64,000 bases of DNA, from positions 2,480,001 through 2,544,000 of the forward strand of contig NZ_CP038266.1 in assembly GCF_004564355.1 (NCBI RefSeq). The letters run 5' to 3'. The notes beneath the pieces were generated by a model that did not search any database, had not been told where the DNA came from, and was given only the letters and a program-made list of their open reading frames with translations. The position numbers and the translations under genes are program-made. The DNA comes from Microbacterium wangchenii (GTDB lineage: Bacteria; Actinomycetota; Actinomycetes; Actinomycetales; Microbacteriaceae). This document shows positions 52,931 through 62,971 of the stretch, one piece after another (position 1 is the stretch's first letter; each line of letters opens with the position of its first letter).

Positions 52931-53002
52931 CCGCCGCCGCGTGATGCGAGGGCGCCTTCCAGTCTGCCATCCCCCGCGCCGGGAGATCGGCCCGGTGCTG
53001 GC

Positions 53003-53008
53003 CATAAT
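53003..53008 (+). promoter_or_regulatory. -10 element (CATAAT), leaderless marR-type gene
   Basis: CATAAT is 6 nt before the GTG at 53015. Confidence 0.55.
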
Positions 53009-53014
53009 GGGACG

Positions 53015-53512
53015 GTGAGCCAGGAGAGCGACGAGGTCGACCGCATCGTCGATGCGTGGATCCGGCAGCGACCCGACCTGGACTTCTCTCCGCTGGAGGT
53101 CCTCTCCCGCGTCGACCGGCTCTCCCGCCACCTCGACCGCGCCCGCAAGGAGGCCTTCCGCCGCAGCGAGCTCGAACCGTGGGAGTGGGACGTGCTCTCG
53201 GCCCTGCGGCGCGCAGGCGAGCCATTCCAGCTGAGCCCCAAGCAGCTCCTGCAGCAGACCCTCGTCTCCAGCGGCACGATGACCAACCGCATCGACCGCC
53301 TGGTCGGCCGCCGCCTCGTGCGCCGCGAGGCCGACCCCGCCGATGGCCGCAGCGTCCTGGTGACCCTGACCCCGGACGGACGAACCCGCGTGGATGCCGC
53401 GATCACGCGCCTCGTGGATGCCGAGGCGATCCTGCTCGACAGCCTCTCCCGCAGCGACCGCGAGCGCCTGGCCAACCTGCTGCGCAAGCTCAGCCTCGGC
53501 TTCGACGCCTGA
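53015..53512 (+). CDS. MarR-family transcriptional regulator
   Basis: A 165-residue winged-helix regulator. The helix-turn-helix (about 70-110) has QQTLVSSGTMTNRIDRLVGRRLV, followed by the wing READPADGRSVLVTLTPDG; N- and C-terminal helices form the dimer. Ligand unknown. It is divergent from tRNA-Gln/glmU and convergent with the ABC-F gene. Predicted leaderless. Confidence 0.92.
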   Translation: MSQESDEVDRIVDAWIRQRPDLDFSPLEVLSRVDRLSRHLDRARKEAFRRSELEPWEWDVLSALRRAGEPFQLSPKQLLQQTLVSSGTMTNRIDRLVGRRLVRREADPADGRSVLVTLTPDGRTRVDAAITRLVDAEAILLDSLSRSDRERLANLLRKLSLGFDA

Positions 53513-53560
53513 CCCGACCCCGCCCCGGCCACGCCCGAGGCCGCCCGTTCTGGGGGGGGA

Positions 53561-55351
53561 TCAGCCGAGCGCTTCGCCCAGCTCGTACCAGCGGGTCTCG
53601 AGATCGTCGCGCTCCGCCTCCATCGCCGCGATGCGCTGCATCTCGGCGGCCAGGCCCGCGTAGTCGGCCTGATCGTGCTCGGCCAGCGCCATGCGGGCGG
53701 AGCCGATGTCCTTCTCCAGCTTGCCGATGCGCCGCTCGAGGGCGGCGACCTCCTTCTGCGCGGCACGCAGGTCGGCGCCGGAGAGTCCAGGGGCGGCCGC
53801 GACGGGGCCGGCGGCCGATCGCGCGGCGGTATCGGGCTGCGTCCGGCGCAGCCGCAGGTACTCCTCCACGCCGCCGGGCAGGTGACGGAGGTGCCCATCG
53901 AAGATCGCGTACTGCTGATCGGTCACCCGCTCCAGGAAGTACCGGTCGTGCGAGACCACGAGAAGCGTGCCCGGCCACGAGTCCAGGAGGTCCTCCATCG
54001 CGGCGAGCATGTCGGTGTCGAGGTCGTTGGTCGGCTCGTCCAGGATCAGCACGTTCGGCTGGTCCAGGAGGATCATGAGCAGCTGCAGGCGGCGCTTCTG
54101 GCCTCCGGAGAGATCTCGGACCGGGGTGGACAGCTGCGCGCTGGAGAATCCGAGGCGCTCCAGCAGCTGTCCGGGCGTGAGCTCCTGCGCCTTGGACCCG
54201 GCGCCGAACGTGTAGCTGGTGCGCAGGCCCGCGACAACGACCCGCACGGGATCGTCGAGGTGATCCTCCAGCTCGTCCAGGCGCTGCGTGAGGGTCGCCA
54301 CGCGCACGGTCTTGCCGCGCTTGACCCGCCCGGCCGTCGGATGCACCGTGCCGTCGATGAGCCCCAGGAGGGTGGATTTTCCCGCGCCGTTGACGCCGAG
54401 GATGCCGGTGCGCTCCCCCGGCGCGATGCGCCACTCGACCCCGCGCAGCACCTCTCGGTCGTCGTACGCGACCGAGACATCGAGCAGGTCGACGACGTCC
54501 TTGCCCAGGCGCGAGACGGCGAGGGACTGCAGCGCGACGGGGTCGCGGATCTCCGGCACGTCCGCGATGAGCGCGTTGGCCGCGTCGATGCGGAACTTCG
54601 GCTTCGCCGTCCGCGCCGGAGCGCCGCGGCGCAGCCACGCGAGCTCCTTGCGGGCGAGGTTCTGGCGACGCGCCTCGATGGAGGCGGCCTGGCGGTCGCG
54701 TTCGACCCGCTGCAGGATGTAGGCGGCATATCCGCCTTCGAAGGCCTCGACGATGCGGTCGTGCACCTCCCACGTGACGGTGCAGACCTCATCGAGGAAC
54801 CACCGGTCGTGCGTGACGACCAGGAGGCCTCCCGACCCCGCCGGCCAGCGCCGCTTGAGGTGCTCGGCGAGCCACGTGATGCCCTCGACGTCGAGGTGGT
54901 TCGTCGGCTCGTCCAGGAACAGCACGTCCCAGTCGCCGACGAGCAGACGCGCCAGCGCGACGCGCCGGCGCTGGCCGCCCGAGAGGGTGCCCAGGGGCGC
55001 ATCCCACGCCAGGTCGGTCAGCAGGCCCGCGATGACATCGCGCACGCGGGGGTCGCCCGCCCACTCGTGATCGGCGAGGTCGCCGACGACCGCGTGTCCC
55101 ACGGTGTCGTCGTCGTCGAGGACGTCGGCCTGATCCAGCACGCCGATGCGCACCCCGCCCCGTACCGTCACACGGCCGGAGTCGGGTTGCGCGCGCCCGG
55201 CCAGCATCGCCAGCAGGCTGGATTTGCCGTCGCCGTTGCGACCCACGATCCCGATGCGGTCGCCTTCGTTCACGCCGAGTGAGACGGAGTCGAAGACGAC
55301 GGTGGTGGGGTATTCCAGGTGCAGGGCTTCGGCCCCGAGAAGATGCGCCAT
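53561..55351 (-). CDS. ABC-F family ATP-binding protein
   Basis: A 596-residue soluble protein with two ABC domains and no membrane part. NBD1 has Walker A GRNGDGKSS and signature LSGGQRRRVALARLL; NBD2 has GVNGAGKST and LSGGQKRRLQLLMIL, each followed by LDEPTNHLD/LDEPTNDLD. The P-site interdomain linker is about residues 190-285, and a C-terminal coiled coil (about 505-590) resembles Uup. ABC-F proteins act on the ribosome, in stalled translation or antibiotic protection. GGGAGGG precedes the ATG. Confidence 0.93.
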   Translation of the reverse strand: MAHLLGAEALHLEYPTTVVFDSVSLGVNEGDRIGIVGRNGDGKSSLLAMLAGRAQPDSGRVTVRGGVRIGVLDQADVLDDDDTVGHAVVGDLADHEWAGDPRVRDVIAGLLTDLAWDAPLGTLSGGQRRRVALARLLVGDWDVLFLDEPTNHLDVEGITWLAEHLKRRWPAGSGGLLVVTHDRWFLDEVCTVTWEVHDRIVEAFEGGYAAYILQRVERDRQAASIEARRQNLARKELAWLRRGAPARTAKPKFRIDAANALIADVPEIRDPVALQSLAVSRLGKDVVDLLDVSVAYDDREVLRGVEWRIAPGERTGILGVNGAGKSTLLGLIDGTVHPTAGRVKRGKTVRVATLTQRLDELEDHLDDPVRVVVAGLRTSYTFGAGSKAQELTPGQLLERLGFSSAQLSTPVRDLSGGQKRRLQLLMILLDQPNVLILDEPTNDLDTDMLAAMEDLLDSWPGTLLVVSHDRYFLERVTDQQYAIFDGHLRHLPGGVEEYLRLRRTQPDTAARSAAGPVAAAPGLSGADLRAAQKEVAALERRIGKLEKDIGSARMALAEHDQADYAGLAAEMQRIAAMEAERDDLETRWYELGEALG

Positions 55352-55378
55352 GTCCCTCCCAGCCTAGGCGGGCGGGCG

Positions 55379-55384
55379 TAGCGT
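55379..55384 (+). promoter_or_regulatory. -10 element (TAGCGT), KTSC-type gene
   Basis: TAGCGT is 7 nt before the ATG at 55392, deciding that start over the ATG at 55383, which lies inside the hexamer. Confidence 0.45.
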
Positions 55385-55391
55385 GGCCTCC

Positions 55392-55604
55392 ATGAGGCGA
55401 ACCCGCGTGCGATCCGGCGCGATCGCGTCGGTCGGATACGACCCTGCGACCGCCGTCCTGGAGATCGAGTTCACCAGCGGCGACGTCTACGAGTACTTCG
55501 CCGTGCCGCCCTCCGCGCACCGCGGGCTGGTCGAGGCCGAGAGCATCGGCCGGCACTTCCTCGCGCACATCCGCGACGTGTACCCCGACCGGCGCGTGCG
55601 GTGA
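55392..55604 (+). CDS. KTSC domain-containing small protein
   Basis: A 70-residue protein matching the KTSC domain (named after Lys-tRNA synthetase C-terminus), with the pattern IASVGYDPATAVLEIEFTSG, VYEYFAVPPSAHRGL and SIGRHFLAHIRDVYP. Function is unknown; an RNA-binding role is only suggested by the name. It is followed by a 12-bp hairpin shared with the convergent transporter operon. Confidence 0.87.
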   Translation: MRRTRVRSGAIASVGYDPATAVLEIEFTSGDVYEYFAVPPSAHRGLVEAESIGRHFLAHIRDVYPDRRVR

Positions 55605-55607
55605 GTG

Positions 55608-55635
55608 CGGGGCGGGCCGTCGCCGGCCCGCCCCG
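55608..55635. terminator. 12-bp bidirectional terminator
   Basis: Perfect arms CGGGGCGGGCCG and CGGCCCGCCCCG with a 4-nt loop, lying between the KTSC stop and the substrate-binding protein stop. Confidence 0.75.
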
Positions 55636-55640
55636 ACGGG

Positions 55641-56570
55641 TCAGTTCAGGCCGTTCTCCTCCAGCCACGCCTCGGCGATGTCTTCGGAGGACTCCTGGTC
55701 GACGGTGCTCTGCACGTTGAGCGCCACGAGTGCCTCGGGGGTCAGAGCGGCGCTGACGGCGTTGAGCACGTCGGCGATCTCGTCGGAGACATCGGCCTGC
55801 ACGAGCGGCACGACGTTGGAGGCGAGGATCAGGTTCTCCGGGTCCTCCAGCGCGACGATCTCCTCGGTCTCGAACGCGGGGTCGGCGGTGTAGATGTCAG
55901 CGATGTTGACCGTGCCAGCCAGCAGGTCCTCGAGCGTGGTGGGGCCGGTCGCGGAGAAGGCCACGTCCACGCCGTAGACCTCCTTCGCCCCTGCCGGTCC
56001 GTACGGACGCTCCTCGAACTCCGGTGCCGCGCCGATCGTGAGGGGGACGTCCACCTCCGCCAGGTCGGCGATGGTCGTCAGGCCGTACTGTTCCGCGAAC
56101 TCGGTCGTGACGGTGTAGGTGTCCTGATCGCTCGCCGGGGCGTACTCGAGGACCGTGAGCCCCTCGGGCAGGGCCTCCTGCAGTGCGGCGTACACCTCAT
56201 CCGGCGCGGTCGCCGTCGCCGAAGGGTCGAAGTACTCCAGCAGGTTGCCGGTGTACTCCGGGAACACGGTGATGTCGCCGTCCTCGATGGCCGGCATGTA
56301 CGCGTCGCGCTGGCCGATGTTGAATTGGCGTTCGACGTCGAATCCGGCGTCTTCGAGGGCCTGCGCGTAGATCTCCGCGATGATCTCGTTGGAGTAGTAC
56401 TCCTGCGAACCGACGACGATGGTGGTGTCGTCGTTCTCGCGGCTGCTCTCCCCACCGGCGGGATTGTCGTCTTCGAGCGGGTTGCTCGATGCGCATCCCG
56501 CCAGGAGGAGGGTGCTGACGGTGCCGGCGGCGAGGAGGGCGCCGAGGCGCGAGTGCTTCGCTGTGGACAT
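55641..56570 (-). CDS. Glycine betaine/choline-type ABC substrate-binding lipoprotein
   Basis: A 309-residue lipoprotein with lipobox LAGC (Cys26), an acidic linker, and the OpuAC/OsmF periplasmic-binding fold (IVVGSQEYYSNEIIAEIY, VFPEYTGNLLEYF, DIYTADPAFE). It should bind quaternary ammonium or similar osmolytes. It is the last gene of a four-gene operon (ATPase, permease, permease, binding protein), 26 bp after the second permease. The exact ligand cannot be read from the sequence. Confidence 0.92.
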   Translation of the reverse strand: MSTAKHSRLGALLAAGTVSTLLLAGCASSNPLEDDNPAGGESSRENDDTTIVVGSQEYYSNEIIAEIYAQALEDAGFDVERQFNIGQRDAYMPAIEDGDITVFPEYTGNLLEYFDPSATATAPDEVYAALQEALPEGLTVLEYAPASDQDTYTVTTEFAEQYGLTTIADLAEVDVPLTIGAAPEFEERPYGPAGAKEVYGVDVAFSATGPTTLEDLLAGTVNIADIYTADPAFETEEIVALEDPENLILASNVVPLVQADVSDEIADVLNAVSAALTPEALVALNVQSTVDQESSEDIAEAWLEENGLN

Positions 56571-56596
56571 GGTGTTTCTCTCTCTGTGGGGGTTTT

Positions 56597-57319
56597 TCAG
56601 GATGCCGGAACCGGCCGCGCAGGGGAACCGCCCACCACGGAGCGGGCTGTGACGGTACGCTGTCCGGCCGGGACGACGGCGCGCTGCAGCAGTCCGAGTG
56701 CCAGATCGAGCGCGAGCGCCAGGAGGGCCACGAGCAGCGCCGCCCCGAGCACCTGGTCGAACCGCTGGAGCGGGATGCCCTGGATGATCGGATAGCCCAG
56801 GCCGCCGAGGTTCACGTAGGCGGCGATCGTGACGGTGGCCACCACCTGCAGCACCGCCGAGCGCAGTCCGCCCACGAGCAGCGGCAGGCCCAACGGCACC
56901 TCGACCCGCCACAGGATCTGCCACTCGGTCATCCCCACCGCCCGCGCCGCGTCGATGACGCGGCGGTCGATGGCCTCGAAACCCGTGAAGGCTCCGGCCA
57001 GCAGCGGCGGCACGGCCAGCAGCACGAACGTGATCACGGCCGCCTCAACGCGGTGGACGACACCCAGCAGCAGCACCAGGAGGATGAGGAGCCCGAAGGA
57101 GGGCACCGCGCGAGCCGCCCCCGACACCGCGAGAGCGATCTCGCGGCCCTTGCCGGTGTGACCGATCGCCCACCCCGCGGGCACGGCGATGACCGCGGCG
57201 AGGAGCACCGACACCGCGGTGTACCCCAGCTGCTGTCCGAACAGGGTCGGGAGCGAGTAGCTGCCGGTGAGGCGATCGGGCGAGAAGATCCACGCGAGCG
57301 CGTCGAGGAAGAGATTCAT
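56597..57319 (-). CDS. OpuB/ProW-type ABC permease (second)
   Basis: A 240-residue permease with about five to six helices and the cytoplasmic EAA loop FEAIDRRVIDAARAVGMTEWQI, preceded by RAVPSFGLLILL. The ATG overlaps the previous permease's stop. Ends in a short cytoplasmic tail. Confidence 0.92.
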   Translation of the reverse strand: MNLFLDALAWIFSPDRLTGSYSLPTLFGQQLGYTAVSVLLAAVIAVPAGWAIGHTGKGREIALAVSGAARAVPSFGLLILLVLLLGVVHRVEAAVITFVLLAVPPLLAGAFTGFEAIDRRVIDAARAVGMTEWQILWRVEVPLGLPLLVGGLRSAVLQVVATVTIAAYVNLGGLGYPIIQGIPLQRFDQVLGAALLVALLALALDLALGLLQRAVVPAGQRTVTARSVVGGSPARPVPAS

Positions 57320-57999
57320 GCCGTCCTCCGAGCAGCGACCGCGGACGGGGCGGGGCGGGTCGTGGCGGTGCGCCGCGACCACGGCATGAGCAGACGGCCC
57401 GCCAGCACCAGCAGGACGTCGACGACGAGGGCGACCACGACGACGGCGACGATCCCGGCGAACACTTCGCTGAGGATGCGCCGCCCCAGGCCGTTGGTGA
57501 AGAGGTAGCCGAGGTTGGTGACCCCCACCAGCGCGCCGACTGTGGCCAGGGAGATCGTGGACACCGCCGCGACACGGAGGCCGGCCAGCACGACCGGCCC
57601 CGCCAAGGGGAACTCCACGCCCCAGAACCGCCGGAACGCTCCGAATCCGACGGCGGTGGCGGATGCGCGCACCGCGGCGTCGACGGAGTCGAGACCGTCG
57701 GCCACCGAGCGCACCAGGATCGCCACGGCGTAGATCGTCAGCGCCACCAGCAGGTTCAGCTCGCTGGTCGCGCGGTATCCGAACAGCGCGGGCAGGAGGA
57801 TGAGCAGCGCGAGCGAGGGGATCGTGTACAGCAGGCCCGTGATGCTGATGATCCCGCCGCGCAGCAGGCGGAAGCGGAAGGCGAGCCAGCCGAGGGGCAC
57901 CGACAGGATGAACCCGGCCGCGATCGCGACGACGCTCTGCCGCAGGTGCACCAGGGTCAGCTCGCCGATCAGGTCGAGGTTGTTCCAGACCCAGGTCAC
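57316..57999 (-). CDS. OpuB/ProW-type ABC permease (first)
   Basis: A 227-residue permease with about five to six helices, YTIPSLALLILLPALFGY, and the EAA loop LDSVDAAVRASATAVGFGAFRRF. GTG start overlaps the ATPase stop (GTGA); the stop overlaps the next permease by ATGA. Two distinct permeases form the usual OpuC/OpuB heterodimer. Confidence 0.92.
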   Translation of the reverse strand: MTWVWNNLDLIGELTLVHLRQSVVAIAAGFILSVPLGWLAFRFRLLRGGIISITGLLYTIPSLALLILLPALFGYRATSELNLLVALTIYAVAILVRSVADGLDSVDAAVRASATAVGFGAFRRFWGVEFPLAGPVVLAGLRVAAVSTISLATVGALVGVTNLGYLFTNGLGRRILSEVFAGIVAVVVVALVVDVLLVLAGRLLMPWSRRTATTRPAPSAVAARRTA

Positions 58000-58820
58000 C
58001 CCGGCGACTCCTCCACGAGCGACCCCTGCGTGCGGCCGTCGCCGTCGACGACGATCGTGCCGGTCGGGGTGCGCTGCAGCCGCAGGGCCCGCTTCCCCCG
58101 CTCGGCGCCGATGAAGTCGGCGACGAATCCGGCTGTCGGGTCGGCGAGGATCTCCTCCGGCGTCCCCTGCTGCGCGATGCGGGCGCCCTTCTCCAGCAGC
58201 ACCACCTGGTCGCCGAGGAGGAAGGCCTCATCCACGTCGTGCGTGACGAACACGATCGTCTTGCCGATCTCCCGCTGCAGGCGCAGCAGCTCCTGCTGCA
58301 ACTCGGCGCGGACGATGGGATCCACCGCCCCGAAAGGCTCGTCCATGAGCAGGATGTTCGGATCGGCGGCGAGCCCGCGGGCAACGCCCACGCGCTGCTG
58401 CTGTCCGCCGGAGAGCTGGCCGGGATACCGGTCGGCCATGGCGCGGTCCAGTCCGACGGTGTCCATCAGCTCCAGCGCCCGGGCGCGGGCCTCGGCTCGC
58501 TTCACGCCCTCCAGCACCGGCACGGTCGCGATGTTCTCCGCCACGGTGAAGTGGGGCAGGAGGCCGGAGTTCTGCATGACGTAGCCGATCTGGCGCCGCA
58601 GGCGCACCGGCTCGCGTCCGGCGACGTCCTCCTCGTCGATCGAGACGGTGCCCGAGGTCGGGTCGACCATGCGGTTGATCATGCGCAGCAGGGTCGTCTT
58701 GCCGCATCCCGACGAGCCGACCAGCACCGTGGTGCGGCGCGAGGGGAGAACGAGACTGAAGTCCTCCACGGCGTGCGTGCCGTCGGGGAAGACCTTCGAC
58801 ACGTGCGAGAACTCGATCAT
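57996..58820 (-). CDS. OpuC/ProV-type ABC ATP-binding protein
   Basis: A 274-residue ATPase. Walker A is GSSGCGKTT, the signature is LSGGQQQRVGVARGL, Walker B is ILLMDEPFGAVDP, and the switch His is in FVTHDVDEAF. It lacks the C-terminal CBS pair of the large ProV/OpuCA proteins, so CBS-based ionic-strength gating is absent here. First gene of the transporter operon, 13 bp after the DUF427 gene, which may share its promoter. Confidence 0.94.
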   Translation of the reverse strand: MIEFSHVSKVFPDGTHAVEDFSLVLPSRRTTVLVGSSGCGKTTLLRMINRMVDPTSGTVSIDEEDVAGREPVRLRRQIGYVMQNSGLLPHFTVAENIATVPVLEGVKRAEARARALELMDTVGLDRAMADRYPGQLSGGQQQRVGVARGLAADPNILLMDEPFGAVDPIVRAELQQELLRLQREIGKTIVFVTHDVDEAFLLGDQVVLLEKGARIAQQGTPEEILADPTAGFVADFIGAERGKRALRLQRTPTGTIVVDGDGRTQGSLVEESPG

Positions 58821-58833
58821 GAGAGGCGAGGCG

Positions 58834-59136
58834 TCATTCGACGACCTCGACCTCCTTCCAGAAGGCGACATAGCCGGAGAAGTCTTTGCCGACGCGTTCG
58901 ATCGCGGTCGGGTAGGGGTCGGGGTAGGCCCATGCCCGGTCGGTGAGTTCACGATCCCCCGCCGCCACGGTGTAGTACTGGCAGGCGCCCTTCCACGGAC
59001 ACGTGTACGGGGTGGGGCTGTCGGAGAGGACGCCGGCGCGGACGCTGTCCGGCGGGAAGTACCAATTGCCCTCGATCGAGATGAGGTCCTGCCGGTCGGC
59101 TTCGGCGATCACCGTGCCGTCGAGCACTGCTTTCAT
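58834..59136 (-). CDS. DUF427 domain-containing protein
   Basis: A 100-residue single-domain DUF427 protein: MKAVLDGTVIAEAD at the start, YFPPDSV, and the conserved TPYTCPWKGACQYY and AWAYPDPYP segments. Function unknown. ATG at 59136 is chosen with AGGAGGAAG upstream. A TAGCGT near 59202-59207 (minus) is a likely -10 for it and possibly for the whole downstream transporter operon. Confidence 0.9.
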   Translation of the reverse strand: MKAVLDGTVIAEADRQDLISIEGNWYFPPDSVRAGVLSDSPTPYTCPWKGACQYYTVAAGDRELTDRAWAYPDPYPTAIERVGKDFSGYVAFWKEVEVVE

Positions 59137-59264
59137 GTCTTCCTCCTGCACAGGGCGCCGTCGCCGGCGGTGGGATGGGCGTCACGCTACCCGAGGTCTC
59201 CGACGTGGCGCGTGACGCACTCTCGTGTTGTCAGCGCCGCGCGGGCACGGTAAATTCCCGCCGC

Positions 59265-60194
59265 TCAGATGAGGCGCGCCCCTGGCACCGGACCGTGCAC
59301 GTGCATCGCGTGCAGGCCGGCCCCCGACAGGCTCACGCGCAGATCCAGCGCGGCGGCCTCGTCGGGTGCCAGGAAAGCCAGGGTGGGGCCGGAGCCGGAC
59401 ACGATGCCCGCCAGCGCTCCGCTGCGCTCCCCCGTCTCCAGCACGGCGGCCAGGTCGGGGCGCAGGTGCAGCGCAGGCGCCTGCAGGTCGTTGCGCAACG
59501 AGGCGGCCAGCATGCCCGCATCTCCCTGGCGCAGCGCGTGCAGCACGCCGGGGTCCACCGCCGGGCGGCGCGGCGCCCGCCCGATGTCGGCGAGGTGGCG
59601 CTCGCGATGCGCGTCCAGCTCCCGGTACACCACCGGGGTGGACATCCCCTCGTCACTCGGAACCAGCACCCAGTCGAAGCGACCCCTGGCCAGGGCGGAG
59701 CTCACCTCGTCGCCGCGTCCGGTTCCCACCGCGGTGCCGCCCAGCAGGGCGAAGGGCACGTCGGCGCCCAGGCGCGCGGCCAGGCGCAGCAGCTCGGCGG
59801 TGGAGAGCCCGGTCTCCCACAGCGCGTCGCATGCGACCAGGGCGGCCGCCGCATCCGCCGATCCGCCGCCCATGCCGCCGGCCACCGGCACCGACTTGCG
59901 GATCTCCAGGTGCACACCCTCCCGCACTCCGGTGGCGTGCGCGAGGAGGCGCGCCGCGCGGACGGCGAGATTGCGGTCGTCGGTGGGAACCTCGTCCAGG
60001 TCGATGGCGCCGGAGACCGCGACGGTGATGCCGTCGGCGGGGCTGGCCCACAGCTCCTCGTAGATCGACACGGCCTGGTAGGCCGTGGCGACCTCGTGGT
60101 ATCCGTCGTCCTGGACGTCGCCGACTTCGAGGAAGACGTTGATCTTCCCGGGCGCGCGGACGTGGACGGCGTCGCTGGGGGTGGCCAGGCTCAC
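59265..60194 (-). CDS. ispE: 4-diphosphocytidyl-2-C-methyl-D-erythritol kinase
   Basis: A 309-residue GHMP kinase of the MEP isoprenoid pathway. The N-terminus has [14 protein letters not shown], the ATP loop is [17 protein letters not shown], and the C-terminal motif is [13 protein letters not shown]. It supplies precursors for the cis-prenyltransferase at 7 kb. The GTG start overlaps the aldo/keto reductase stop; ispE more often follows ksgA, so the neighbour here is atypical. Confidence 0.95.
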   Translation of the reverse strand: MSLATPSDAVHVRAPGKINVFLEVGDVQDDGYHEVATAYQAVSIYEELWASPADGITVAVSGAIDLDEVPTDDRNLAVRAARLLAHATGVREGVHLEIRKSVPVAGGMGGGSADAAAALVACDALWETGLSTAELLRLAARLGADVPFALLGGTAVGTGRGDEVSSALARGRFDWVLVPSDEGMSTPVVYRELDAHRERHLADIGRAPRRPAVDPGVLHALRQGDAGMLAASLRNDLQAPALHLRPDLAAVLETGERSGALAGIVSGSGPTLAFLAPDEAAALDLRVSLSGAGLHAMHVHGPVPGARLI

Positions 60195-61255
60195 CGGGCC
60201 GATTCCGCCCAGCGATCGAGATCGATCGTGTCGGCCAGCGCGTCGATGCGCTCCAGCTCTTCGGTGTCGAATGCCGGCCCGTTCACGGCGGCGAGGTTGT
60301 CGTCCAGCTGCTCGACGCGGGAGGCGCCGATCAGCGCGGAGGCCACGGTCGGCTCCCGCAGCACCCACTGGATCGACATCTGCGCGAGCGTCTGACCGCG
60401 CTCCTTGGCGATCAGGTTGAGCCCGCGCAGCGCCGAGACCGCCGCGTGCGGGAGGGGCGCGTCCGGGAGGGAGGAGCGGCGCTGGGCGCGCTGGGCACGG
60501 CCGTCGCCGAGGTACTTGTCGGTGAGGACCCCCTGGGCAAGGGGGGTGAAGGCGATCGCCCCCATCCCCTCCTGCGCGAGGACGCCGGTCAGTCCGTCCT
60601 CGACCCAGCGGTTCACGATCGAGTACGACGGCTGATGGATGATCAGCGGCGTCCCGAGCGACCGAGCCACCGCCGCCGCCACGGCGGTCTGCTTCTCGTC
60701 GTACTGGGAGATCCCGACGTACCGGGCCTTCCCCTGGCGCACGAGCGTGTCCAGTGCCCCGATCGTCTCCTCGATGGGGGTGACGGGGTCTGGACGGTGC
60801 GAGTAGAAGATGTCGACGTAGTCCAGGCCCATGCGGCGCAGCGACTGCTCGGCGCTGGCGAGGATGTACTTGCGCGATCCGAGGTCGCCGTACGGGCCCG
60901 GCCACATGTCCCACCCGGCCTTGGACGACACGATCAGCTCGTCGCGGTACGGGTGCAGATCTTCGCGCATCGCCCGGCCGAAGTTCGTCTCGGCGGAGCC
61001 GTAGGGCGGGCCGTAATTGTTCGCCAGATCGAAGTGCGTGACCCCCCGATCGAAGGCGTGCCGCAGCAGCTCGCGCTGGCGGTCGAAGGGGATGTTGTCG
61101 CCGAAGTTCCACCACAATCCGAGGGACACCGGCGGGAGGTACACTCCAGACGTACCCACCTGTCGGTAGTCGGTCGTCGCATAGCGATCCCCGGCAGCGG
61201 CGTAGGGGCGATGGAGGTCGGAGACGTCCGGGCGGAAGCGCGGTCGGTCGGTCAC
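60191..61255 (-). CDS. Aldo/keto reductase (YghZ/MgrA-like)
   Basis: A 354-residue NADPH-dependent reductase with the AKR tetrad: Asp in HFDLANNYG, Tyr in the same segment (NNYG), Lys in SSKAGWD, and His in FYSHRPDP. The N-terminal [19 protein letters not shown] and WNFGDN match the AKR14 (L-glyceraldehyde 3-phosphate/methylglyoxal reductase) group. TAGGGT is 6 nt before the GTG. ispE is translated from its 3' overlap. Confidence 0.92.
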   Translation of the reverse strand: MTDRPRFRPDVSDLHRPYAAAGDRYATTDYRQVGTSGVYLPPVSLGLWWNFGDNIPFDRQRELLRHAFDRGVTHFDLANNYGPPYGSAETNFGRAMREDLHPYRDELIVSSKAGWDMWPGPYGDLGSRKYILASAEQSLRRMGLDYVDIFYSHRPDPVTPIEETIGALDTLVRQGKARYVGISQYDEKQTAVAAAVARSLGTPLIIHQPSYSIVNRWVEDGLTGVLAQEGMGAIAFTPLAQGVLTDKYLGDGRAQRAQRRSSLPDAPLPHAAVSALRGLNLIAKERGQTLAQMSIQWVLREPTVASALIGASRVEQLDDNLAAVNGPAFDTEELERIDALADTIDLDRWAESAR

Positions 61256-61261
61256 CCTCCG

Positions 61262-61267
61262 ACCCTA
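61262..61267 (-). promoter_or_regulatory. -10 element (TAGGGT), leaderless aldo/keto reductase-ispE operon
   Basis: Minus-strand TAGGGT is 6 nt before the GTG at 61255. Confidence 0.5.
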
Positions 61268-61390
61268 GCGCGCACCCCCGGAACGAACGACCCCTCGGTG
61301 AAACCCGGTCGTAACGGGACTGATCTACCGTGGGCCCACTCCGCGTCCGCGGAGGAGCCCGCCCCTGAATGTTCTCGGAAGGAGAGCCCA

Positions 61391-62971
61391 GTGCGTCGAT
61401 TCGTTCCCCTCCCCACTGAAATCGATCCGTGGCGGGCTCTGCTCGCCCGCGAGGACGTTCGCCTCCTCGACGGCGTGCTCCACCTCGTCACCGACGAGGT
61501 ATCCCCCGCCGAGGCGCTGTCGCAGGACCTCCTCGACGTCGCCGACGCCCTGGAGGCGGCCGGGATCGACGTGCTCCTGGTCCGCGACAGCAACCGGCGC
61601 CCCAAGCTCGTCGCGGACGCCCGCACGGCTCCGGCGGCACTGGCGGCGCTGCGATCCGCGCGCCCCGGCGAGCCCTTCTACCTCAAGGGCCGCGGGGCCG
61701 ACCCGGTGCCGATGCACGGAGTGGTCGTGGAAGCCGACGCCCTCGCCTCGTACGCGGTGTTCCGGCCGCGCACGAGCACCAACGGCGCCTACCGTTACGG
61801 CTCCTCGCTTGCTCCGCGGCTGGAGTTCTGGCGGTTCGGCGACACCCTCGTGGAGGCGCCCCGCCCCACCGTCCTCACCCGGCGCGTGACGCCGCGCGAA
61901 GACGTCGCTTTCGTGCGCACCGAGCGCTACGGCCGCTCGTGGCGGACGCTGGCCGGCATGTTCGACCCGCACCCCGACGAGGTCCGCGTCGACATCGACA
62001 TGGTCTTCTCGTGGGTGGACGGATCGTCGACGGAGTTCCAGCGTCAGCGCGCCGCCCAGATGGACGGCTACGTCGTGGGCGACGGCGACGACTCGCCCGC
62101 CCGGTTCCGCCAGATCGACGAACTGCGCTACGCACTGCGCAGCGTCCACATGTACGCGCCGTGGGTGCGACGGATCTTCATCGCGACCGACTCCCCGCGG
62201 CCTGCCTGGCTCGCCGAGCACCCGAACGTGACCCTCGTGCGCAGCGAGGAGTTCTTCGCCGACACCGCCGTGCTGCCCACGCACAACTCCCACGCCGTCG
62301 AGGCGCAGCTGCACCGCATCGAGGGGCTGGCAGAGCACTTCCTCTACAGCAACGACGACATGTTCTTCGGCCGCCCCGTGACCCCGGAGCTGTTCTTCAG
62401 CGCCGGGGGCGTCAGCCGTTTCGTGGAGAGCGGCGTGCGCATCGGCACGGGCGCGCCGCATCCGGGGCGATCAGGGCACGACAACGGCCTGCGGGTGAAC
62501 CGTGCGCTGCTGCAGGAGCGTTTCGGGCGTGTGATCACGCACGACCTGGAGCACTGCGCCGTACCGATGCGGCGCTCGGTCGCCGCTGAGCTGGAGCGCG
62601 AGTTCGCCGCGGACTATGCCCGCACCGCGGCCAACCGCTTCCGCGCCGCCACCGACATCTCCGTCACCAACAGCCTGTACCACTACTACGCGCTGCTGAC
62701 GGGGCGGGCCGTGGTCACGCGCGAGCCGCGCGTGCAGTACGTGCAGACCACGCAGCTGGACTCCCTGCGCACCATGGAGCGGCTCGTCACGCGACGCGAC
62801 ACCGACATGTTCTGCCTCAACGACGGCAGCGTGCCCGAGATCCCGGAGGAGATGCGGGTGCGCGCCCTGCGCTCGTGCCTGGAGCGGGCCTTCCCGGTGC
62901 GCGCGCCGTGGGAGCACCCCGACGTCAGCGCAGGACCGGCAGCGGAGCGGTCGGCGGCGCTGTCCGGCTGA
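61391..62971 (+). CDS. Stealth-family sugar phosphotransferase
   Basis: A 526-residue cytoplasmic glycan phosphotransferase. Conserved Stealth regions occur in order: CR1 [13 protein letters not shown] (about 199), CR2 from [20 protein letters not shown] to [14 protein letters not shown]3 [15 protein letters not shown], and CR4 near the C-terminus. Such proteins transfer hexose-1-phosphate to build surface polysaccharides. About 200 N-terminal residues precede CR1. GGAGAG supports the GTG at 61391. Its 3' end overlaps the convergent phosphoesterase by 47 bp. Confidence 0.92.
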   Translation: MRRFVPLPTEIDPWRALLAREDVRLLDGVLHLVTDEVSPAEALSQDLLDVADALEAAGIDVLLVRDSNRRPKLVADARTAPAALAALRSARPGEPFYLKGRGADPVPMHGVVVEADALASYAVFRPRTSTNGAYRYGSSLAPRLEFWRFGDTLVEAPRPTVLTRRVTPREDVAFVRTERYGRSWRTLAGMFDPHPDEVRVDIDMVFSWVDGSSTEFQRQRAAQMDGYVVGDGDDSPARFRQIDELRYALRSVHMYAPWVRRIFIATDSPRPAWLAEHPNVTLVRSEEFFADTAVLPTHNSHAVEAQLHRIEGLAEHFLYSNDDMFFGRPVTPELFFSAGGVSRFVESGVRIGTGAPHPGRSGHDNGLRVNRALLQERFGRVITHDLEHCAVPMRRSVAAELEREFAADYARTAANRFRAATDISVTNSLYHYYALLTGRAVVTREPRVQYVQTTQLDSLRTMERLVTRRDTDMFCLNDGSVPEIPEEMRVRALRSCLERAFPVRAPWEHPDVSAGPAAERSAALSG

